A stretch of DNA of 5,343 bases, taken from assembly GCA_947628325.1 (NCBI GenBank), contig CANQZL010000112.1, positions 1 to 5,343 of the forward strand, written 5' to 3'. The notes under the pieces were generated by a model. That model was not told the origin of the DNA. It saw only the letters and a program-made list of their open reading frames with translations, and ran no database searches. Below, one piece after another: positions 1 through 5,343 of the stretch. Source of the stretch: an uncultured Bacilli bacterium (GTDB lineage: Bacteria > Bacillota_I > Bacilli_A > RF39 > UBA660). Position 1 is the first letter of the stretch, and each line of letters starts with the position of its first letter. The position numbers and the translations under genes were made by a program.

Positions 1-951
1 GGCTATAGAAGGATGAACATATGAAAAACTTGTTCTATTAGCATTTTTAGCCCATTGTAATAAACTCTTTCTCTGTTCATCACCAACTCTTGTATCAAGA
101 ATAATACTTAATATCTGCTCTTCATCTAACGGATATATTACAGGTTTTTTATAATAGTTCATTTCATTTGGACAATGACGATCTGGAATACGTAATTCAC
201 TTAAGCATTCTTTTTTTAAAGGAACCATCCCATTGTAAAAGAATCTCTTTTCACCAAACACAGTTCTAAAATATTCACAATTAACATAAGCAACATCAAA
301 CTGAACCCTAATTACTTCTTCTTTTAAGTTATATTCATTTTCTGTATAACTATCTTCATTCATCTTTTTCACATCAGTTTCCTGATATTTTTCTTCAAAC
401 AATGTTTCTGCATCAAAATAGTCAACAACGACACTACTAGAACCTTTAGAAGAAACTGGTAAGTCTTCTTTTTCTAATATCCGATAATAAATTTCAATAC
501 CAGTTGCATCATAAACTCTTCTTTCATTACTTCGTAAAATCCTCTTATTATCATAATTCATATAAGTATCTCTTTTATTTATCATTAAATTATCTTCCAT
601 ATATTTTACATCAACATAAGTTAATTTCTTATCTCTAACAAAATACGTATTAGGTGAATCATCAATAGTTCTTTCAACAATTGCTTCTAATGACAATTCC
701 CCTTTTTCATTTACACTAAAAGTAAAACTATTAATAATACTTTTATTATAAACAAAATTTATAATAAAAGTATTTTCTTTTATTTCATAACTAGGTATTA
801 AATCAGCAGAATTTATAAGATTAATACCACCTAAATACAAAAGATTTTTCAAAATACCAAAATCAGTAAATCTTTGATGATATATAATCTTATTACTAAC
901 ACCATTATCTAATAACCATTTTTCAAAATCATTTTCAATTTTTTTCTTCAT
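1..951 (-). CDS. Hypothetical protein, C-terminus beyond the window (at least 317 residues)
   Basis: An open frame of 317 codons starts at ATG 951 and runs off the left edge without a stop, so the true C-terminus is missing. The start is supported by AGGGAG (960-965) eight bases upstream. It lies only 20 bases after the stop of the phosphoesterase gene with no promoter or terminator between, so the two are probably one operon. The protein starts MKKKIENDFEKWLLDNG and is rich in Asn, Lys, Glu, Tyr and Ile. I see no signal peptide, membrane segment, nucleotide-binding loop or metal motif. Residues 55-110 look beta-rich, 195-210 are acidic and probably a linker, and residues 220-265 hold two cysteines and a histidine in the segment CLSELRIPDRHCPNEMNYY, too few for a clear zinc finger. 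I do not recognise the family. A perfect 17-bp inverted repeat lies within the coding sequence at 736-774. That this is a real gene is near certain; its function is unknown. Confidence 0.85.
   Translation of the reverse strand, partial: MKKKIENDFEKWLLDNGVSNKIIYHQRFTDFGILKNLLYLGGINLINSADLIPSYEIKENTFIINFVYNKSIINSFTFSVNEKGELSLEAIVERTIDDSPNTYFVRDKKLTYVDVKYMEDNLMINKRDTYMNYDNKRILRSNERRVYDATGIEIYYRILEKEDLPVSSKGSSSVVVDYFDAETLFEEKYQETDVKKMNEDSYTENEYNLKEEVIRVQFDVAYVNCEYFRTVFGEKRFFYNGMVPLKKECLSELRIPDRHCPNEMNYYKKPVIYPLDEEQILSIILDTRVGDEQRKSLLQWAKNANRTSFSYVHPSIA
736..774. repeat. Perfect 17-bp inverted repeat with 5-base loop inside the unknown gene
   Basis: Arms 736-752 and 758-774 are exact reverse complements separated by the loop CAAAA (753-757). 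On the coding strand it covers roughly the codons for ENTFIINFVYNKSII, so the frame stays open through it. On the plus strand the right arm is followed by a T-rich run (TTTTCTTTTATTT), which makes it terminator-like for antisense transcription. The stem contains only two G-C pairs... one per arm position of the ACTTTT segment, so its stability comes from length. Rough reasoning from base composition says a perfect stem this long is unlikely by chance in 5 kb. Confidence 0.8.
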
Positions 952-971
952 TTTATATTCTCCCTAAAAAA

Positions 972-2978
972 CTATAATGATAATTTTAATTTTTGATAAG
1001 ATATTTCCGTTGTAGATATTAATTTCATATTATTTATAATAACTGGAATAAAAATCATATATTTAATATTATGCATTTTATCAAAATATATTTTTAAATG
1101 CCATGCTCCATTATTAAAACGATCTTTTCTAAATGAAGGCAATATACATAATGAACTTAAAGCATCTAAACTACTACGATGAAAATGAGCTATTAAATCA
1201 ATATATGAATCATCTCTTGTATGACCAATACTTTTATAATATTCATCTAAAGTTTTAAGAAACTTTCCATTACTATAATCAGGTAAATCAATAGGATCTT
1301 CAAATCTTCCTGTTGGATGATGAAGCATAAACTGACTATACATTGTATCAAAGCCATTAAATGCTATTGTACAATGATTAAATCCCAAATAAATAAAATC
1401 ATCTCTAGCATTTGTTAATCGTTCAATTGGATTAAAACCAAAATTTAAGAAATCTTGATCATGATTCCCACCCATTATTGCATGATATATTCCTTTAGAA
1501 AAAGGGATTTTACTTATAGCTTCTTCTACTAAGCGATAATTATGTTCAAAGGTAGCAGCTGGTTTATAACTATGAAAGAATTTTCCTTGAAAAAAATCTC
1601 CACCATCAAGAATAAAATGAATATTATTATCTTCACAATAACCATTTATCATTTTAAATTCTTCAGTTGCAGCTTCATTAAATTCCGAAATATGTAAATC
1701 TGAAACGATTAAAATATCATAAGAAGTACAATTTTCTGGTAAAGCAATATTAAACTTACGATTAACAACTATTTCTGGAGGAATAATTGTATAACGAGGA
1801 ACGTTATCAATAAATGAGGCTGCTTCAATATTAAAATGTTTTTTTAAATTTTTTAAATGATAACTAATTTCATCATTATCTAACTTATATCCTTCTTGTT
1901 TTAATTCTTCTATTATCTCATCAATACTTAAATGTTGCGTAAATAATCTTTTAACAATTAAATGTTCAATTACTGAATCATTATGTGATCTTAAAGCATT
2001 TCTTTCAGCTTGTTTTTTTATTTCTTCTTCACTAGTTTTTATTATAGTACTAAGTCCTACAACTTCTTCTTCTAAACTAGAATTAGCTACTTCTAACATT
2101 GTATTTCTATCTTTTAAAGATTCATTTTCATCATTTAATTTTTGAATAGTATCATTTAATTTTTGAATAATTACTATTAATTTTTCCCCTTTATCTAATT
2201 CATATGACTCTAATAAAAGTTTTAATTTTTGCAATTCAGCGTTTAAATTTTCATTAATTTCTGTTAAATTCTTATTACTATTAACTTGTTTATTTAATTG
2301 TTCTTTTAAATCTTCTATAACTTTAGATAAACTTTGAACTTCTCTTTTTAGTTTTTCTTCTAATTCACGAATAATTTTATCTTTTTTATTAATTTCTATA
2401 TGTAAAGAATTTATATTATCTTGTCTTTTTTTAAACTGTTTCCCTTTTCGTTCAGCTTCTTTTCTTAACGCTTCTTTTTCTTGCTTTATAGCAAAACATT
2501 CTTTTTCTAAATCTTTAATTCTTGATTGTAAAGCTTCTATTTCTTTTAGATATGGCAATATCTGACTAACATCTTGACTAATAGGAGATATACTCTTAAG
2601 ATTTTCATTTATAATATCAAGACTTTTTTCTACTTCTTCACTTCGTTCTTGCTTCGTTCTTTCTAAACTTTCTTCATATAATGTTCTAAATAATCTAATT
2701 TTATTAATAAACTGTCCATCAATCTCACAATTTTGTTCAAGCATACTATTTAAAATATTATTAATTGTAAATAAAAACTTATTAATTAAATTAAAATATA
2801 TTTTATCTTCATTAAGTCTTTTAATCGTACTATCAACAAAAAATTCTAAAAAATTTTTATACTCAAGACGTTTCCCATGTCCTAACAAATATTTTAAATC
2901 ATCAAAGTATATTGCTTCTACAGGATGACTTTTTAAATATTCAAAAATTCTTTTTTGTTCTAATGCTGTAATTGCCAT
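972..2978 (-). CDS. Coiled-coil, winged-helix-like protein with C-terminal metallophosphoesterase domain
   Basis: Numbering is from ATG 2978 (668 residues). A helical N-terminal region (1-120) leads into a long Leu/Lys/Glu-rich coiled coil (about 140-325). Residues 335-402 resemble a winged helix-turn-helix (LSIDEIIEELKQEGYKL, then SYHLKNLKKHF and a short wing). The C-terminus (about 420-640) is a calcineurin-like metallophosphoesterase: SDLH (D427, H429), GGD (D461), GGNHD (N505, H506), LHH (H553/H554) and AHFH (H598, H600). The last is a variant of the usual GHxH, but all metal ligands are present, so it should bind two metal ions and hydrolyse phosphoesters; the substrate is unknown. No signal or membrane segment is seen, so it is probably cytosolic. 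A GTG start at 2993 is possible, but it would sit about 12 bases from the predicted transcript start with no ribosome site, whereas ATG 2978 has GTGGGG nine bases upstream. It has its own promoter and is followed by the unknown gene 20 bases on. The domain call is firm; nuclease or DNA-binding roles are inference. Confidence 0.9.
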   Translation of the reverse strand: MAITALEQKRIFEYLKSHPVEAIYFDDLKYLLGHGKRLEYKNFLEFFVDSTIKRLNEDKIYFNLINKFLFTINNILNSMLEQNCEIDGQFINKIRLFRTLYEESLERTKQERSEEVEKSLDIINENLKSISPISQDVSQILPYLKEIEALQSRIKDLEKECFAIKQEKEALRKEAERKGKQFKKRQDNINSLHIEINKKDKIIRELEEKLKREVQSLSKVIEDLKEQLNKQVNSNKNLTEINENLNAELQKLKLLLESYELDKGEKLIVIIQKLNDTIQKLNDENESLKDRNTMLEVANSSLEEEVVGLSTIIKTSEEEIKKQAERNALRSHNDSVIEHLIVKRLFTQHLSIDEIIEELKQEGYKLDNDEISYHLKNLKKHFNIEAASFIDNVPRYTIIPPEIVVNRKFNIALPENCTSYDILIVSDLHISEFNEAATEEFKMINGYCEDNNIHFILDGGDFFQGKFFHSYKPAATFEHNYRLVEEAISKIPFSKGIYHAIMGGNHDQDFLNFGFNPIERLTNARDDFIYLGFNHCTIAFNGFDTMYSQFMLHHPTGRFEDPIDLPDYSNGKFLKTLDEYYKSIGHTRDDSYIDLIAHFHRSSLDALSSLCILPSFRKDRFNNGAWHLKIYFDKMHNIKYMIFIPVIINNMKLISTTEISYQKLKLSL
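2130..2171 (-). repeat. 21-bp tandem duplication in the coiled-coil coding region
   Basis: Two adjacent 21-base units (2130-2150 and 2151-2171) differ only at the second-to-last base. They encode the repeated heptad core IQKLND followed by either T or E, which is one coiled-coil heptad per unit. The repeat is in frame and probably arose by slippage or unequal exchange. Confidence 0.75.
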
Positions 2979-3011
2979 AATGAAAAACCCCACTTACATC
3001 GTCTAAGGAAT

Positions 3012-3040
3012 AGTTTATAAATAAGTGCGATAAAAGTCAA
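3012..3040 (-). promoter_or_regulatory. Sigma-A type promoter for the phosphoesterase operon
   Basis: On the minus strand a -35 box TTGACT (3035-3040, five of six matches) is followed by a 17-base spacer and a -10 box TAAACT (3012-3017, four of six). The transcript would start near 3005, leaving a leader of about 27 bases before ATG 2978. It lies just after the helD terminator, as expected for a new transcription unit. Confidence 0.6.
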
Positions 3041-3052
3041 TAAATAAAAGAA

Positions 3053-3078
3053 AAAAAAGTATGAAATTATACTTTTTT
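3053..3078 (-). terminator. Rho-independent-like terminator of helD
   Basis: A perfect 10-bp stem (arms 3053-3062 and 3069-3078) has a 6-base loop. Read on the minus strand it ends in a T-rich tract (TTTTTTTT C TTTT). The 5' arm starts inside the helD stop codon (3077-3079). Only one G-C pair is in the stem, so strength is uncertain. The flanking A run means it could also work for plus-strand transcripts, though no plus-strand gene is seen. Confidence 0.6.
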
Positions 3079-5092
3079 AAGAATAAACTATTAATTCATG
3101 TTGTGCTCTAGTACAAGCCACATACAATAAATTTTTTTCTTTTTTTAAATATTTACTATTTTTATCACTATATACAATAACACTATCAAATTCTAATCCT
3201 TTAGCTAAATAAGCTGGTAAAACTACTAATTCTTTATTAAATTCTTCAGATTGACTATTTAAAAGAGATATAGGTAATATAAAACGAAGACGTTCATATA
3301 CTCTTAAAGCTGTTTTACTATCCCTAGTTATCACAGCAACAGATTTATATTTATTTCTTAAATAATTAATATCACTATCTAATTTTAAATAATCTGTACG
3401 ATGAATTAAAGGAATACTTTTTGTTTTTCTAATAGCACAAACATGATTTAGTCCTAATATCTTATTTGTAAATTCGATTATTTCTGGACTAGAACGATAT
3501 GTCTTTGTTAAACTGATACATTTACTTTGACTAAATATATTAGATAAAACATCTAAAGATTTATATTTATAATATGGATTTATTGTTTGATTAACATCTC
3601 CTAGTATTGTAAAATTACTATTTTTAAATATCTTATTAATAATTAAATATTGTAAATAACTATAATCTTGTGCTTCATCTATTACAACCTGTCTAATATT
3701 TCTTTCATAAGGGAATCCTTCTAATAACCCTTTCATATAAACAAATAATAAAGCATCTTCATATCCAATTTTATCTCCTTTAATAAATTTATTAATTTCT
3801 TCATTATTCATTCTTATCTTACAAAAAGGACTTGAGAAAAAACCTATATAAATATCTTTATAATCTTTTTTAAAACTACTATTTTCCATAATCATTTTTT
3901 TATAAGTCATTGCTTTCTTAGTACTACCACGATAATTAGTCTCACTTAATTTCTCTGCAATAACATCTATTCTTTCAAAAAAAGGCAGCGTACTATATCT
4001 ATTATGTAATAAATCATTTAATTCATCTTTATAAATAATATTAATTTTATTTTCAACAAAATCACTTACTACACGTGACTTCCTAATAAAATCATCAATA
4101 TATAAATTTATATCATTTATAATACCATCACTCTGTTTATACTTTATTAATTCGATATTTTCAACTTTTTCTGAATAATATTTCCCAATAAAATCCATAA
4201 AAGGCTCTACTTCTTTAAATTCAGAAATAGTATTACTTAAATAATCATTAAAAGTAGTTTGTAAAGTATTATTTTCTCCTAACTCAGGCAAAACATTTGC
4301 TATATATTCAGTAAATATTTGATTAGGTGAAAATATCAAAACATCATTACTTGTTAAATTTTTAATTTTATACAAAAGAAACGCAATACGATGAAGAGCC
4401 ACACTAGTTTTTCCAGATCCTGCTATTCCCGAAACAATTAAAGTTTTATCTCTTACATTACGTATAACACTATTTTGTTCTTGTTGAATCGTATTAACAA
4501 TATTCTTCATTTTTCCATTACTATCAGCAGCTAAAACCTCTTGCAACAAATCATCATCAATATTCATTGAATTATCAAAAGCACTAATTAATTCACGATC
4601 AACTATTTTATATTGCCTTTTACGAAGAAGATTCCCTTTTATTGGTCCATTTGGAGCTGCATAAGCAGCTTTACCTACTTCAAAATCATAAAATAAACTA
4701 CATATTGGACTACGCCAATCATAAATAATATTTCCATAATCTTCATCTTTTAAATAAGTTAATCCTAAATAAACACTAAAGCGTTCTTTATCTTCATCTT
4801 CAAAAAGTATAGAAGCAAAATAAGGATTATCTTTAATACGATAAAGTTTTTTAAAATAATCTTGTTTCATCATTATCATGTTAGCACTAAATTCCGAATC
4901 AGCTTTAGCTTGGTTCAATTCTTGAACATCCATTGCTCTCATATTATCCCAAGTATATTTTCGAAACTCTTGATATTTTTCTTCATCTTCAAAAATCGTT
5001 TCACCCATCTGCGTTAATTTATCATCAAGTAATTTTAGGACTTCAACCAAACGTTTCTCTTCTAATTTAAATTCTCTACCCGTAATTGCCAT
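3077..5092 (-). CDS. helD: HelD-like superfamily 1 helicase, RNA polymerase recycling factor
   Basis: This 671-residue protein is a UvrD/Rep-type superfamily 1 ATPase of the HelD family, which binds RNA polymerase and uses ATP to help free it from stalled or post-termination complexes. The helical N-terminus (about 1-85) matches the arm HelD inserts into the polymerase secondary channel. The HelD signature YDWRSPICSLFYDFEVG lies at 124-140 and the Q-type motif TIQQEQN at 201-207. Walker A is GIAGSGKTS (222-230, K228), Walker B is IDEAQD (471-476), motif III is GDVNQTI (498-504), motif IV is TYRSSPEI (531-538), motif V is KGLEFD (631-636) and motif VI is YVACTRA (657-663). No key residue is missing. 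It is about 100 residues shorter than Bacillus subtilis HelD (774 as I recall); the stop comes nine residues after R662, and the region between motifs I and II also seems compact. ATG 5092 is supported by AGGGTGG just upstream. Some relatives protect polymerase from rifampicin-type drugs; that role is not shown here. Confidence 0.93.
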   Translation of the reverse strand: MAITGREFKLEEKRLVEVLKLLDDKLTQMGETIFEDEEKYQEFRKYTWDNMRAMDVQELNQAKADSEFSANMIMMKQDYFKKLYRIKDNPYFASILFEDEDKERFSVYLGLTYLKDEDYGNIIYDWRSPICSLFYDFEVGKAAYAAPNGPIKGNLLRKRQYKIVDRELISAFDNSMNIDDDLLQEVLAADSNGKMKNIVNTIQQEQNSVIRNVRDKTLIVSGIAGSGKTSVALHRIAFLLYKIKNLTSNDVLIFSPNQIFTEYIANVLPELGENNTLQTTFNDYLSNTISEFKEVEPFMDFIGKYYSEKVENIELIKYKQSDGIINDINLYIDDFIRKSRVVSDFVENKINIIYKDELNDLLHNRYSTLPFFERIDVIAEKLSETNYRGSTKKAMTYKKMIMENSSFKKDYKDIYIGFFSSPFCKIRMNNEEINKFIKGDKIGYEDALLFVYMKGLLEGFPYERNIRQVVIDEAQDYSYLQYLIINKIFKNSNFTILGDVNQTINPYYKYKSLDVLSNIFSQSKCISLTKTYRSSPEIIEFTNKILGLNHVCAIRKTKSIPLIHRTDYLKLDSDINYLRNKYKSVAVITRDSKTALRVYERLRFILPISLLNSQSEEFNKELVVLPAYLAKGLEFDSVIVYSDKNSKYLKKEKNLLYVACTRAQHELIVYS

Positions 5093-5115
5093 TTTACCAC
5101 CCTACTTCCTATCAT
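5062..5115 (-). other. Possible 17-residue upstream ORF overlapping the helD start
   Basis: ATG at 5115 has GGAG (5123-5126) seven bases upstream and opens a 17-codon frame (MIGSRVVKWQLRVENLN) ending about 30 bases inside helD in another frame. Two bases of its ribosome site belong to the 3' arm of the leader hairpin. It may be a leader peptide that couples or competes with helD translation, or a chance ORF; its short length gives no statistical support. Confidence 0.2.
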
Positions 5116-5124
5116 AACAAAACT

Positions 5125-5160
5125 CCACTATATTTTTTAAAGAGAATTATCCTATAGTGG
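5125..5160 (-). promoter_or_regulatory. Leader hairpin or operator-like dyad upstream of helD
   Basis: CCACTATA and TATAGTGG (5153-5160 and 5125-5132) form a perfect 8-bp inverted repeat around a 20-base loop. It lies inside the predicted helD leader, about 22 bases before the ribosome site. On the transcript the 3' arm is followed by AGUUUUGUU, a weak U tract. It could be a regulator-binding dyad, a weak attenuator or a structure that hides a ribosome site. The sequence alone does not decide. Confidence 0.45.
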
Positions 5161-5201
5161 TTAATCTTTTAAACATATTGTCAAAGTAAAAAGTCAATCT
5201 T

Positions 5202-5230
5202 AGTATACAATTTTTTCATAGTTTTTGCAA
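5202..5230 (-). promoter_or_regulatory. Candidate helD promoter
   Basis: On the minus strand TTGCAA (5225-5230, four of six matches) and TATACT (5202-5207, five of six) are separated by exactly 17 bases. The transcript would start near 5195 and carry a leader of about 100 bases. A second option uses TTGACT (5192-5197) with an 18-base spacer to TTTAAA (5168-5173). A perfect TTGACA at 5179-5184 has no -10 box at normal spacing. Confidence 0.5.
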
Positions 5231-5312
5231 TAAATTTTTTGTCATTTTTAATAGTTTTAAAAGAAGGGCTCTAAATATTTCAGTGGGGAGTAAAATTTAA
5301 TTAAATCATTAT

Positions 5313-5337
5313 AAAATAAGGGCTTGACCCTTATTTT
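5313..5337. terminator. Bidirectional-looking terminator at the right edge
   Basis: AAAATAAGGG (5313-5322) pairs perfectly with CCCTTATTTT (5328-5337) around a 5-base loop. T-rich sequence follows the stem on both strands. No gene is visible to its left on the plus strand, so it most likely ends a minus-strand gene lying beyond the right edge and insulates helD from it. Confidence 0.7.
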
Positions 5338-5343
5338 TTGACG

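Noticed and set aside
2976..2993. GTG start at 2993 for the phosphoesterase, giving 673 residues
   Set aside because: It has no ribosome binding site upstream and would lie only about 12 bases from the predicted transcript start; ATG 2978 has GTGGGG at a normal distance.
4100..4113. 14-base palindrome ATATAAATTTATAT inside helD
   Set aside because: It consists only of A and T in a very AT-rich gene and encodes ordinary residues, so chance is sufficient.
5179..5184. Perfect -35 box TTGACA upstream of helD
   Set aside because: The nearest -10-like sequence (TATAGG, 5151-5156) is 22 bases away, too far for a sigma-A promoter.
5231..5312. A small gene or RNA in the right-hand intergenic region
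   Set aside because: No start with a ribosome site, no extended pairing and no tRNA-like pattern was seen on either strand.
1..5343. Mycoplasma-type genetic code (TGA read as tryptophan)
   Set aside because: Tryptophan codons examined in all three genes are TGG and the frames are intact under the standard bacterial code.

Overview
This is a very AT-rich window whose genes all lie on the minus strand. Shine-Dalgarno-like sites precede each start, tryptophan is encoded only by TGG where I checked (for example in the DWR and AWH segments), and no in-frame TGA is read through. This fits a low-GC Bacilli/Erysipelotrichia-type or related gut Firmicute with the standard bacterial code, rather than a Mycoplasma using code 4. 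The class I-like HelD helicase also fits Firmicutes. I cannot name the species.

The layout below follows transcription, right to left. At the right edge a strong 10-bp stem (5313-5337) probably ends an off-window transcription unit. A promoter candidate (5202-5230) and a leader of about 100 bases follow. The leader holds an 8-bp hairpin (5125-5160) and possibly a tiny upstream ORF (5062-5115). Nothing convincing is seen in 5231-5312. Next comes a compact HelD-type superfamily 1 helicase (3077-5092), whose stop codon is buried in an A/T-rich terminator hairpin (3053-3078). A fresh promoter (3012-3040) then drives a gene (972-2978) for an unusual protein: a helical N-terminus, a long coiled coil, a probable winged helix and a calcineurin-like metallophosphoesterase with all its metal-binding motifs. 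After a gap of 20 bases and a good ribosome binding site comes an unrecognised gene (1-951) that runs off the left edge. It contains a perfect 17-bp inverted repeat inside its coding sequence.

HelD proteins bind RNA polymerase and release it from stalled or post-termination complexes. The phosphoesterase and the unknown gene are probably co-transcribed. They look like a separate transcription unit beside helD, so a functional link with HelD is only suggested by position. The phosphoesterase fusion and its unknown partner are the least explained part of the window.
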